This document shows positions 24,609-33,594 of a stretch of 36,713 nt of DNA, in pieces; the first letter of the stretch is position 1, and each line of letters starts with the position of its first letter. Source of the DNA: CAIKZJ01 sp964626015. GTDB lineage: Bacteria > Bacteroidota > Ignavibacteria > Tepidaquicellales > Tepidaquicellaceae. A model generated the notes under the pieces. That model had not been told where the DNA came from. It did not search any database and worked only from the letters and a program-made list of their open reading frames with translations. A program made the position numbers and the translations under genes. The stretch spans positions 1-36,713 of the forward strand of contig CAZVCC010000032.1 of assembly GCA_964626015.1 (NCBI GenBank). The letters are read 5' to 3'.

Positions 24609-24896
24609 TTATTTTGTTAATCTATCTTGTACGATTGTTTTAAACTCTTTAGATACCTTAAACTTTGGTATAAACCTTTTTCCTAATTGGATAGTCTCTC
24701 CGGTCTTAGGATTCCTTGCCTTCATTGGCTCGCGAACAACATTTTTAAAAGTACCAAATCCGCGGATCTCAACGCTCTCATTCTTACTAAGGCTGTCAAT
24801 CACAACACTGATGAATCCTTCAATAACTATTTCTGCTTCCTTCTTGCTGATACCGGTTGCATCCGAAATCTGGGAAGCTATCTGAGCTCTTGTCAT
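24609..24896 (-). CDS. HU/IHF-family DNA-binding protein
   Basis: Nucleoid-associated protein that bends DNA as a dimer. At 95 residues it is the usual length. The helical start (TRAQIASQISDATGISKKEAEIVIEGF) is followed by the beta-arm region VEIRGFGTFKNVVREPMKARNPKTGE, with the conserved Arg-Asn-Pro at the arm tip, and the closing helix FKVSKEFKTIV. It could be HU or an IHF-like subunit; a single gene of this kind favours HU. Spaced 6 nt from sppA upstream and 23 nt from the COX24-like gene downstream. Confidence 0.95.
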   Translation of the reverse strand: MTRAQIASQISDATGISKKEAEIVIEGFISVVIDSLSKNESVEIRGFGTFKNVVREPMKARNPKTGETIQLGKRFIPKFKVSKEFKTIVQDRLTK

Positions 24897-24902
24897 ATTC
24901 GG

Positions 24903-25853
24903 TTACCTTTCGAATTTATATTGCAAAACAGGTTTATTAAGGAATTCGTTATAAACTTCTTCCTTTAATAATTTAATCTGATTGTTTGTCGTATTCTCAA
25001 TTATATAATCAAAAATGTTCATGCGCCGCTTTTCCTTAACTATTGCCGGCTCACCTTCTATCTTCGCTATCTCACCGGCAATTCTGATGGCATCTTCATA
25101 CGTTCCAATAGAATCTACAAGCTTTAAATCTTTTGCCTGTCTTCCTGTATAGACTCTTCCGCTTGCAATACTGCGGAGTTCTTCTTTATCAATCTTTCTT
25201 TCTTTTGAGACTACATCAAGGAATTGTTCGTAGCTGTCGTCAACTATTTCCTGAAAATACTCTCGATCTTTTTCATTTACATCTCTTAATGGATTGCCGG
25301 AATCTTTCAGGTCGCCGCTCTTATACGTAACATCCTTAATACCAATCTTATCCGCAAGTTCTTTAAAGTTGGCAATAGAGATTATTACTCCTATACTGCC
25401 GGTTAAAGAGCCGGGATTTGAAACAATTATGCTCCCTCCGCATGCGACATAATATCCGCCGCTTGCTGCTATCGAACCGAATGAGACAATAACCGGCTTT
25501 CCGGAATCTCTTGTCTTCTTTACCTCTTCATACATTTCCTGTGAGGCTGCTACTCCGCCACCCGGTGAATTTACGTGAAGTACAATAGCCTTAATGCTCT
25601 TATCTTCCCGGTATTTCTTGAATTGCCTGACAATAGGTGCTGAGTCAATTATTGTAAAGTCAAGCTCAACGACAGCAATTTTTTCTCTTCCTGAACGGAT
25701 TTCTTCGTATTCAAAATTCTTGTCGCTTGTCTTTACGAGTGCCATCGAAAATATAATTATAGATGTTCCCGTGAATATCAAAGCAATTACTAAGATGCTG
25801 ATTAATATTCCCCAGAACCACCGTGCTCCGCTTTTACTGTTGCCGTTACTCAT
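24903..25853 (-). CDS. sppA: Signal peptide peptidase SppA
   Basis: Membrane-bound Ser/Lys protease of family S49 that degrades leftover signal peptides. One N-terminal transmembrane helix covers about 14-40. HVNSPGGGVAASQEMYE is the first core motif. The nucleophile is Ser131 in AASGGYYVACG, and the general base is probably Lys183 in SGDLKDSG; the 52-residue spacing equals that of the B. subtilis Ser147/Lys199 pair. At 316 residues this is the short single-domain form, not the 67K two-domain form. Spaced 6 nt on both sides within its operon. Confidence 0.95.
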   Translation of the reverse strand: MSNGNSKSGARWFWGILISILVIALIFTGTSIIIFSMALVKTSDKNFEYEEIRSGREKIAVVELDFTIIDSAPIVRQFKKYREDKSIKAIVLHVNSPGGGVAASQEMYEEVKKTRDSGKPVIVSFGSIAASGGYYVACGGSIIVSNPGSLTGSIGVIISIANFKELADKIGIKDVTYKSGDLKDSGNPLRDVNEKDREYFQEIVDDSYEQFLDVVSKERKIDKEELRSIASGRVYTGRQAKDLKLVDSIGTYEDAIRIAGEIAKIEGEPAIVKEKRRMNIFDYIIENTTNNQIKLLKEEVYNEFLNKPVLQYKFER

Positions 25854-25859
25854 TATGGC

Positions 25860-26792
25860 TTATTGTAGAGCATTTTTCTTTTGTTGTGCCTCATCTGATT
25901 TAGCCTCATCGCCTAATGCATCGTATGCATTCACTAATATCTCATAAGTGTCTTTTAGTAAATCTTTGCTCTTTGATGTTGCAGTTACCTGTTCCATGTA
26001 CTTAACGCATTCTTTAAGCAGAGGCTCATATTCTGATTTAGGTTTGTTATCTGTAGCTTTTTTTACTGCCATCTGATAATTGGCAAAACCGCAGTTGAAT
26101 AGTGAACTTTCGTAATACACGTTATCCTTTGGGAGATAAGGTATGGTAACAACTTTCTTAAACACGTTAAGAGCATTTTCATAATCCTCTGCTTGTCTAA
26201 GTTTTAAGCCGTTCTGATACATAAGCTTCCCGATTTGAATAGCATCATCTTTGCTTTTTGATTTGTCAAGTATGCTTTGATATATACCCAGTGCCTTATC
26301 TGTTTCACCCATGTAATTGTACGAGTCTGCCATTAACTGGAATGCAGCTATACTATCTGGAATAATACCGGTAGCTGCTGTTAACGATTTAATCGCTTCC
26401 TTGAAGTGATTATTAGCCGCTTCCGTATTTTTCTTGCCGAGTTCTTTCGTACCGCTGTTAAAAGAATTAATTCCGGCATTATACTTGTCTATCCAGTAAT
26501 TCTTAATCAGGTTGTTGTAATCTGCTGATAGAGCCGTTGCTTGTTTGAAAGCATCCGCTCCTTCTTTAAAATTACCAAGTTCAGTTTGTGCGTAACCGAG
26601 CATATACCATGCTTCAGCATCTGTTTTATCTATTGCAAGACCCTTTGTTAATTCTGCCGCTGCCTTTTCCCAGTTCTTTTGCTGGTAAGCAAGCTTGCCC
26701 GTTGTTGTTTCAGCCGGAGAACATCCTCCTAAATAAAATGACATTGCTCCAAGTAGTATAACAGATACTAATAAAACTTTTAATGATTTCAT
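25860..26792 (-). CDS. TPR-repeat lipoprotein
   Basis: 310-residue predicted lipoprotein with lipobox LGGC (Cys24) and tetratricopeptide repeats through most of the chain: about 30-64 (KLAYQQKNWEKAAAEL), 64-98 (AEAWYMLGYAQTELGNFKEGADAF), 128-190 and 200-235. TPRs are protein-binding scaffolds, so it may assist envelope assembly or SppA, but no specific role is readable. First gene of the operon TPR lipoprotein-sppA-HU-COX24-like. Its GGAGCAAAATTT ribosome-binding region is nearly the same as that of the last gene of the operon. Confidence 0.85.
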   Translation of the reverse strand: MKSLKVLLVSVILLGAMSFYLGGCSPAETTTGKLAYQQKNWEKAAAELTKGLAIDKTDAEAWYMLGYAQTELGNFKEGADAFKQATALSADYNNLIKNYWIDKYNAGINSFNSGTKELGKKNTEAANNHFKEAIKSLTAATGIIPDSIAAFQLMADSYNYMGETDKALGIYQSILDKSKSKDDAIQIGKLMYQNGLKLRQAEDYENALNVFKKVVTIPYLPKDNVYYESSLFNCGFANYQMAVKKATDNKPKSEYEPLLKECVKYMEQVTATSKSKDLLKDTYEILVNAYDALGDEAKSDEAQQKKNALQ

Positions 26793-27109
26793 AAAAATTT
26801 TGCTCCGAATAAAATTTTTGATTTATTTAATGTCTTTAAATATAAGCAAATTATGGCACTTATTCAATTTAGTAATTTTACTCTTTTTAATGCTGGTTGT
26901 TAATATTCTAAAAAATAAAATTATTGGGTTTTATGTACAGTTCAGTTATCCTTTGTAAGATATCGGTTTTATTGAATACGAAATATTGAATATATAATGT
27001 AATTTATAAATGTGAACTCAGACTAACGTTTTTCAAATGACATATCAAAATTATTAATTTTTTAGATTTAATTTAATGTCCATCTACAACAAATTAGTTA
27101 TAATCTCAT
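26793..27109. other. Intergenic gap between the chemosensory operon and the TPR-sppA operon
   Basis: This very AT-rich 317-bp stretch follows the stop of the kinase gene and precedes the TPR lipoprotein gene on the same strand. It must contain the promoter of the TPR operon. I see no open frame worth calling, no strong hairpin and no RNA gene. Confidence 0.5.
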
Positions 27110-28393
27110 TTATTTAAGGTTTTCTGTTATAGGAATTTTTACAAAGAAGGTACTACCCTTGCCTTCGACGCTCTCTACCCATATATCACCTTTATGTCCT
27201 TCAACAATCTTTCTTACTATTGCAAGTCCAAGTCCTGTGCTGTGTTCCCCCGCAGTGCTCTTAACACTGGTTTTGGAAAAGGGTTTAAATATTAAATGCA
27301 GCTCTTTCTCGGGTATACCTTGTCCTTCATCTTTTACACTTAATAAAGTATAATATTCATCCTGCTGCAAATCAACTTTAATTTTAGTGTTCGGAAATGA
27401 AAATTTAATAGCATTAGAAAGTAAGTTGTTCAGTAGCTGATCAAATTTTCCTCTGTCAATGTAGGTCTCTCTAATCGTCTCAGGATGTGTAAAATCAATT
27501 TCAATATTCTTTTTTGAAGCCAGCATTTTGTTTATATCAAGATTGCAATATATAAAATTTATTAAATTTGTCTTTTTTAAGCCAAGTGTCACGGTACCCG
27601 ATTCGATTGATGATATATCAAGTAGGTCATCTATTAATTTCAGCATGAATTCGCTCGAATCTTTAATATATTTCAGAAATTCTTTCTGCTGTTTATTTAA
27701 TTCTGAATCTTCGAGTAAAAACTGGCTAAAACCGCTGATGGCTCCCAGTGGATTCCTTAAATCGTGTGCAGCCATTCCCAGAAACTGATTTTTTTGCTCG
27801 TTTAGCTCCTGCAAATCCTTGTTCTGTACTTCTAATTGGTTTTTTAATTCGTTTAGCTCGTTGTTTACGGACTCAAGTTCTTTGTTCTTCATAATCGCAT
27901 TTTCGTATGTGGACAGTAATAAATCAATTATCTGTAATCTGTCTGAATTGACAAAGTGCTTCTTTCCTGCAAAGAAAATCTCAATCCCAAGGTCGGAAAG
28001 TCTTTCGTTTCGGATGTTTAAGTTAATTACAACATGTTTAATTCGTGAAATGAGAAAATCATTTTTATACGGTTTTGTAAGAAAATTATCCGCACCGCTT
28101 ATTAGTCCTCTTATCACGTCTTCAGGATCTGATAAAGATGTCAAAAGTATTACTGGCGTTTTCTTCCATTTTTTATTGCTTTTAACTTTATTGCAAAATT
28201 CATATCCGTCCATTTCTGGCATTAAAACATCACTAATAATTATATCAGGGGTAAAAATGTCCAATGCGTTAAGAGCTTTTTTCCCGTTTTCTGCTTTCTC
28301 AACTATATAGCCCTCTTCCTCCAGCAAAAAGCAAAGTTTTTCTGCTTGTGTCGGGCTGTCTTCAACGATTAAGATTTTTATTGTTTTTTCCAT
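27110..28393 (-). CDS. Response regulator-histidine kinase (REC-coiled coil-HisKA-HATPase)
   Basis: Predicted output protein of the chemosensory operon. The receiver domain at about 5-120 has acidic residues E11/D12, phospho-acceptor Asp55 in IISDVLMPEMDG, Thr85 in LLTS and Lys107 in LTKPY. A linker (about 130-165) and a coiled coil (about 165-203) lead to HisKA with His210 in AAHDLRNPLGAISGF. The HATPase follows with N-box LLNNLLSNAIKFS, G1 VKDEGQGIP and G2 GEHSTGLGLAIV. No transmembrane or sensor domain is present, so it is cytosolic and likely takes its input through the receiver. It begins 9 nt after cheB. It occupies the place WspR has in Wsp operons. Its own downstream partner is not in this window. 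Confidence 0.92.
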   Translation of the reverse strand: MEKTIKILIVEDSPTQAEKLCFLLEEEGYIVEKAENGKKALNALDIFTPDIIISDVLMPEMDGYEFCNKVKSNKKWKKTPVILLTSLSDPEDVIRGLISGADNFLTKPYKNDFLISRIKHVVINLNIRNERLSDLGIEIFFAGKKHFVNSDRLQIIDLLLSTYENAIMKNKELESVNNELNELKNQLEVQNKDLQELNEQKNQFLGMAAHDLRNPLGAISGFSQFLLEDSELNKQQKEFLKYIKDSSEFMLKLIDDLLDISSIESGTVTLGLKKTNLINFIYCNLDINKMLASKKNIEIDFTHPETIRETYIDRGKFDQLLNNLLSNAIKFSFPNTKIKVDLQQDEYYTLLSVKDEGQGIPEKELHLIFKPFSKTSVKSTAGEHSTGLGLAIVRKIVEGHKGDIWVESVEGKGSTFFVKIPITENLK

Positions 28394-28402
28394 ATAATTA
28401 AA

Positions 28403-29461
28403 TTATTCTTTTGCTAATTCTTTAAGTTTCTTTGAAATCGATTTTGGATCCAATATTAAATTTGCCGCTCCGATTTTTACTGCTTCCCCGGGCATCCCGA
28501 ATACTATAGACGATTCTTCATCTTGTACGATTGTTAATGCACCTTTGTTTTTCATCAACCCAAGTTCTTCTGAACCATCTTTTCCCATACCGGTCAATAA
28601 TATTCCAACTGCCTCGTTCGGGAATGCTTCAGCGACACTTCTAAATAAATATGAAACGGACGGGCGCAGTCCATTTTCCTTTTCTGCTTTGCTAAGCTTA
28701 ATTGTTCTTGAGGTTTTTAATATTCCCATATGATAGTCATCGGGTGCTAAATACACGAATCCCGGTATCGGTTGCTCTCCATCTTCAGCTGACTTTACTC
28801 TTAGTTTTGTTGTTGAATTTAACCAATCAATAAAACCCTCGACGAAACCTGCAGCAATATGTTGAACAATTAATATTGGTAGAAAAAAATTATTCGGTAA
28901 ATCATTCAGTATCTGTTGTATTATCTGCGGTCCGCCCGTCGAAGCACCAATTGCTGCAATCTTAAACTCTTTGTTATACGAGCTTATATTCGGTGTTGTT
29001 ATGTCTGTATCTTTAATCTTATTAGAATTTAAAAAAGTAGGTTTTTTTATGCGTCTGACAACTTTGACTTCGGACATTATTCTAATCGTTTTGATAAAAT
29101 CTTTCTTCAGTTTTTCGCTGTCTGTGTGTCCGGATCCTAATGGTTTTGGAATCACGCTGACCGCTCCTGCTTCAAGTGCTTTGAAAGTCGTTGAAACATG
29201 TTTTGGATCCCAGCTTGCTGTTACAATTATTATTGGTACAGGAGATTTTTCCATAATTTCTCTCGTTGCCTGAAAACCATCTAATTTTGGCATATTGATG
29301 TCCATAGTTATTACATCAGGTTTTAACCTCAACGCTAAATCTACTGCATCTTTTCCATTCGATGCCGTTGCAATAACTTTCAAATCGTTCTCAAGACTAA
29401 TAAGATACATCAAATATTCTCTTGAAACATTAGAGTCTTCTACTAATAATATTCTTATCAT
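28403..29461 (-). CDS. cheB: CheB-type chemoreceptor methylesterase
   Basis: Removes methyl groups (and deamidates) on receptors to reset adaptation. The receiver domain (about 1-120) has Asp54 in VITMDINMPKLDG and Lys106 in IPKP. The linker runs to about 163. The methylesterase domain has Ser174 in IGASTGGPQ, His201 in VQHIAAGF and Asp295 in LLTGMGKDG, the full catalytic triad. Length 352 is normal. Its start codon directly follows the cheA stop, so translation is coupled. It should serve the single receptor of this operon. Confidence 0.95.
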   Translation of the reverse strand: MIRILLVEDSNVSREYLMYLISLENDLKVIATASNGKDAVDLALRLKPDVITMDINMPKLDGFQATREIMEKSPVPIIIVTASWDPKHVSTTFKALEAGAVSVIPKPLGSGHTDSEKLKKDFIKTIRIMSEVKVVRRIKKPTFLNSNKIKDTDITTPNISSYNKEFKIAAIGASTGGPQIIQQILNDLPNNFFLPILIVQHIAAGFVEGFIDWLNSTTKLRVKSAEDGEQPIPGFVYLAPDDYHMGILKTSRTIKLSKAEKENGLRPSVSYLFRSVAEAFPNEAVGILLTGMGKDGSEELGLMKNKGALTIVQDEESSIVFGMPGEAVKIGAANLILDPKSISKKLKELAKE

Positions 29462-31819
29462 TTATATCAATCTGTTTATTATATCTATTAAATTGCTCTG
29501 GTCAAAACTGCTTTTTACAATGTATGCATTCGCACCCGCGTCTATTCCTCTTTCTCTGTCTTCCTTCGACGCCAAAGCTGTTATTAGTATAACAGGTAGT
29601 TCTGATAAATTTTTATCTCCCTTTATTCTCTCAGTTAATTCAAAACCGTTCATCCTCGGCATTTCAATATCTGAAACGATTAAATCAAATTTCTCTGTCT
29701 TTAAGGCAGTTAATGCTTCCAGTCCGTCAACTGCTGTCTTTACTCTGAATCCTTCTGATTCAAGAATATCTTTAATCAGCATCCTTGATGTTATAGAATC
29801 ATCAGCAACCATTATGTACGATGTCTTCTCTCTTAAATGATCTGGCTGTTCTGATTTTATACTTCCGAAATATTCACTTTCTGTGAAAAGTATTAAATCC
29901 TTTACATCCAGTATTGGTACAACTTTACCCGAACCTAAAACCGCCGCTCCTTGTATATTTTTAACTTTTAAGATTTGTTTGCCTAAATTCTTAACAAGTA
30001 CTTCCTGTTCTATAATGATATCATCTACGGTTACTGCAATCTTTTTACCAGAATGTTCTATAATGACAGCAATAATATTTTCACCGCTTGATTTTAGAAT
30101 AGTTTTCGATTTAAGTGATAGTATCTCTTTTAAGTTTATTACAGGAATTACTTCATCGTTTACCGAAATAGTCTCCTTGTTTTCAATATTTTTTATTTCG
30201 TCGATTTTAATCCGTTTAATTCGCTCGATGTTTAAAGTCGGAATTATAAACTGCTTATCTTCAAGCGATATTAAAACGCCTCTGAATGTTGTCAGTGATA
30301 GAGGGAGTGTAATCTTAATCACAGTACCGCATTCTTGTCCGTTTTCTAATTCTATGTAACCGTCTAATTGTTCTATCTTCTCTTTTACGATCGCTAATCC
30401 AAGACCTCTGCCTGATATGTCAGTTATGACTTTGCTTGTTGATACATCTGAAACGAAAACTAACTTAATGATTTCCTTCTCGTTTAATAAACCTTTCTGC
30501 TCTTCTTTAATAATTCCTTTTCTAATCGCACTATCAAGAATATCTTCGTAATTCAGTCCTTTCCCGTCGTCCGTTATCAATATTTCTACCTTATTACCGC
30601 CAATTTGCTTTATATTTATAACGATATTCCCGGATTCACTTTTTCCTGCTTGTTTTCTGGTCTCAGGATTTTCGATTCCGTGATCTAATGAATTTCTTAT
30701 TAAGTGTATAAACGGATCTTTAATTACTTCAAGTATTCTTCTGTCAATTTCTATCTCTTCACCTTTAACCGTGAAGTTGACACTTTTACCCAATGAAATG
30801 GATAGATCCCTTATGACCAACGGTAAAACATTCGTTAGGGTTTTAAACGGAACCAGTAATATATCTCTTGCCTGATGCATTAAATTATCAACCATATTAC
30901 TTAAAACCCTGCCTTCTGTCATTGAAGATTTATGAAGAGAAGATATTATCTCGTTCTTGCCGTGCTCTTTTAATAAAATTTGCTCTATGTTATTTAACAC
31001 TTTATTTACTAAGTCTTTATTCCTGCCATTTGCACCCGCATCATCACCCTTAAAATATTTACTCAGAGATTTTATATCGTTCTTAATTTCTTTAAACTTT
31101 TTATCAATCGTGGACTTTTCGGAAACAATATCTTTTAATGACTCGACGACATTTAAGTACGAGTATTTAGCATTAATTAATTCCTCAGCTTGATAAAATA
31201 ACTTATCCAACTTTTCTGTAGAAATCCTAATTGTTTCTGATTCGGTTTTTGTTTCCTTGGTTCCGGTATTAACATTGTCATTTATTGCTGGTTTTATCGT
31301 AATCTCTTTTTTATTTCCTTCAATATTCTCAAATTCTTCAGATTGTTCCTTTTTGCTTTCTTTTATTAAATTGTTGACGAATTCTTGTATATGCTCTTTT
31401 TTGCTCCTTACGATGTAATCAAGAAGCATATTTAATTTGTTGTTGTCATCTGCATAAATTGGATTTCCATCATTGTCTAATTCTGAGGTATCTACTATTT
31501 GCTCTAAACGGTTTATGACATAGTGAATCAAGTCAAATGAAGGCTTATCAAGGTGTAATTCGTTTTTCTTTAACCTTGAAAAAATGCTTTCAAGCACCTG
31601 ACATACAGATTCAATCAGTTTTAAATTTACTGCACGAGAAGCTCCTTTTAAACTGTGTGCATCTCTGTATATTATTTCAACAATTTCCGCTTTCAAGCTT
31701 TCATTAGTGCAATTCTCAAATTTAATGAATTCATTTCGCATTGAGAACAAATGCTCTCTTGCTTCAATTTTATAAGTTTTAAATAATCTTCTGATGAATT
31801 CGTGTTCCTTTGTATCCAT
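29462..31819 (-). CDS. cheA: Hybrid CheA histidine kinase with C-terminal receiver (WspE-like)
   Basis: Central kinase of the pathway. Hpt (P1) domain at about 8-125, with phospho-acceptor His55 in RDAHSLKGASR. No P2 domain for CheY/CheB docking is evident. The long dimerisation region (about 195-330) is followed by HATPase motifs HLIRNSLDHGIENPE, ITDDGKGL and GRGLGLAIVKEKI. The CheW-like regulatory domain covers about 510-645. A C-terminal receiver at about 665-785 has Asp717 in LIVSDIEMPRMNG. This Hpt-kinase-CheW-REC order is that of WspE, FrzE and other alternative-function CheA proteins. I use the ATG at 31819; a TTG lies one codon upstream. 4 nt after the receptor gene. Confidence 0.95.
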   Translation of the reverse strand: MDTKEHEFIRRLFKTYKIEAREHLFSMRNEFIKFENCTNESLKAEIVEIIYRDAHSLKGASRAVNLKLIESVCQVLESIFSRLKKNELHLDKPSFDLIHYVINRLEQIVDTSELDNDGNPIYADDNNKLNMLLDYIVRSKKEHIQEFVNNLIKESKKEQSEEFENIEGNKKEITIKPAINDNVNTGTKETKTESETIRISTEKLDKLFYQAEELINAKYSYLNVVESLKDIVSEKSTIDKKFKEIKNDIKSLSKYFKGDDAGANGRNKDLVNKVLNNIEQILLKEHGKNEIISSLHKSSMTEGRVLSNMVDNLMHQARDILLVPFKTLTNVLPLVIRDLSISLGKSVNFTVKGEEIEIDRRILEVIKDPFIHLIRNSLDHGIENPETRKQAGKSESGNIVINIKQIGGNKVEILITDDGKGLNYEDILDSAIRKGIIKEEQKGLLNEKEIIKLVFVSDVSTSKVITDISGRGLGLAIVKEKIEQLDGYIELENGQECGTVIKITLPLSLTTFRGVLISLEDKQFIIPTLNIERIKRIKIDEIKNIENKETISVNDEVIPVINLKEILSLKSKTILKSSGENIIAVIIEHSGKKIAVTVDDIIIEQEVLVKNLGKQILKVKNIQGAAVLGSGKVVPILDVKDLILFTESEYFGSIKSEQPDHLREKTSYIMVADDSITSRMLIKDILESEGFRVKTAVDGLEALTALKTEKFDLIVSDIEMPRMNGFELTERIKGDKNLSELPVILITALASKEDRERGIDAGANAYIVKSSFDQSNLIDIINRLI

Positions 31820-31823
31820 CAAC

Positions 31824-33446
31824 TTATATCTTAAATTGATCTATTTTAGATTTCATTTTCAAACCGAGCTCTTTTAAATTCCTTGCTGCGAATTCAAGCT
31901 GTTTCGTGCTTTCTGCATTCTGCGACCCGGCAAGTTTTATGTTCTCCATAGCTGCGGCTACCTGTTCCATTCCAATGAATTGTTCCTGATTTGTTGCTGC
32001 TATCTGTACTGCTGACTGTGCTGAATCGCTAATACTTTCTGATAATTCTTTAATAGAATCGCCTGCTTGTTGTGATAATATTATACCCTGTTCTACAACT
32101 TTGTTCCCTTGTTCCGCAGTCATAACAGCATTATTAATCCCGTTTTGAATGTCATTCAAAATCGATTTAACTTGCAGTGTGGACTGCTTTGACTGGCTGG
32201 CAAGATTTTTTATTTCGTGCGCAACTACTGCAAAACCCTTTCCTTGTTCGCCTGCTTTTGCGGCTTCAATTGAAGCATTCACTGCAAGTAAATTCGATTG
32301 TTCCGCAATATCGCTTACACTTGAAACGATTTCCCCAATCGTCTTGCTTTGTTCTGCAAGTTTTAAAATGCTGTCTGCTATCAGTTGCATTTGCTCGCTT
32401 ATCTTTGTCATTCCGCTTATTGTCTCGCTTATAGCCTTTTCCCCGTTTTGTGATATAAAATCTGTCTTTTGAGCATTCTCAGAAACTCTTCTTGCTTTGT
32501 CGGTTGAAAGCTTTGAAGTTTGTTTTACCTCTTCTACAGTGGTCGTAGTTTCCGTTATTGATGCCGCAGTCTCAGATGAACTCGCTGCAAGTTGTGATGT
32601 AGTTGAAGATATTTCATTGGATGCAGTTGCTAATATACCAACACCTTCTCTCATCTCTGCTATTAATTCTTTCAACTTTTCATTCATTTTTAAAAATGAA
32701 TTTACAAGAGCTCCGGTCTCATCGCTGCTTTTACTGTATTTATCTGATACGCTTACCGTTAGATTTCCTTTTGCCATTTCTTCGGAAGCTTTCGTAAGCT
32801 CTTTTAATGGTCTTGAGATTGAAAACGTAATTAACATTCCTGTAATTAAAATTGCAAGAACAAATATAGACGAAGAAATATATATTGTCATTTTTGCGCT
32901 GTCTGCAGTTTCCTCGGATTCCTTGAGAATGCTCTTTAAATCACTGAACGCAATGCTTTCCAGTTTATTGTCGGCTTCTTCAAGATTCAAATCAACTTTT
33001 TCTTTTAAATCCGTTTTCAGAAAGTTTAACGCATCTTCTTTATTCATTTTCTTTATTTTAATTAAATTATCTCTGACATCAACCGCCCTTTTCTTGACTT
33101 CGTTTGTGATAGATTTAATTATATCGTTATATTTTGCATCATTTATCTTTAATACTATCTCCTCAATACTGGGAATGTATTCCAATGATTGAATCAGGTC
33201 TTCATCAGAGCTCTTCGCAAACTCATCATCAAATGTTATTGCAAATGAAATTTGTTCGTTTTCTGCATACAGAAGATGATTCATCATCATATCTGTTTTA
33301 TTTATCAGTTCATACTGCATTTTCATTCTCTCTGATATATTTATTAGCTTCGATGTGCTGTTAAAAGTCACATACCCGCTTATTATTAATGCAAGTATTG
33401 CGATTAAAAAACCTGCGGCAATTTTTAAACCTACTGTTAATCTCAT
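31824..33446 (-). CDS. Methyl-accepting chemotaxis protein
   Basis: Transmembrane receptor. Helix TM1 is at about 7-28, then a mainly helical periplasmic domain of about 155 residues (four-helix-bundle type), TM2 at about 187-209, HAMP at about 210-262 and a long cytoplasmic coiled coil. The tip signature is NLLAVNASIEAAKAGEQGKGFAVVA at about 385-409 (shown here in parts: NLLAVNASIEAAKAGE then QGKGFAVVAHEI). The tail has no NWETF-type CheR-binding pentapeptide. It is the only receptor in the operon, so it should define the input; the ligand cannot be predicted. A gap of about 148 nt separates it from the upstream cheW gene. Confidence 0.95.
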   Translation of the reverse strand: MRLTVGLKIAAGFLIAILALIISGYVTFNSTSKLINISERMKMQYELINKTDMMMNHLLYAENEQISFAITFDDEFAKSSDEDLIQSLEYIPSIEEIVLKINDAKYNDIIKSITNEVKKRAVDVRDNLIKIKKMNKEDALNFLKTDLKEKVDLNLEEADNKLESIAFSDLKSILKESEETADSAKMTIYISSSIFVLAILITGMLITFSISRPLKELTKASEEMAKGNLTVSVSDKYSKSSDETGALVNSFLKMNEKLKELIAEMREGVGILATASNEISSTTSQLAASSSETAASITETTTTVEEVKQTSKLSTDKARRVSENAQKTDFISQNGEKAISETISGMTKISEQMQLIADSILKLAEQSKTIGEIVSSVSDIAEQSNLLAVNASIEAAKAGEQGKGFAVVAHEIKNLASQSKQSTLQVKSILNDIQNGINNAVMTAEQGNKVVEQGIILSQQAGDSIKELSESISDSAQSAVQIAATNQEQFIGMEQVAAAMENIKLAGSQNAESTKQLEFAARNLKELGLKMKSKIDQFKI

Positions 33447-33594
33447 AATTATTTTTGTTAAATTTTATTCAGTTGTTAAATTAATATTTATAATTGTTTT
33501 ATTCTTTCTTATATTTTTCAGTTATTGATTCATATACTATAAAACCATAATCTTAATCATCAGCATCTGCTATCTTTAATATCATTGCTGATAT

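Noticed and set aside
27819..28310. 163-codon plus-strand open frame opposite the output kinase gene
   Set aside because: Antisense shadow of a clear REC domain; no motif or start site supports it.
32497..33192. 231-codon plus-strand open frame opposite the receptor gene
   Set aside because: It is the antisense shadow of the methyl-accepting protein, whose sense frame has full family motifs.
33559..33592. Hairpin between the second cheW and the receptor gene as a terminator
   Set aside because: Only 7 bp with a 20-nt loop and no T run, so it is unlikely to split the operon.
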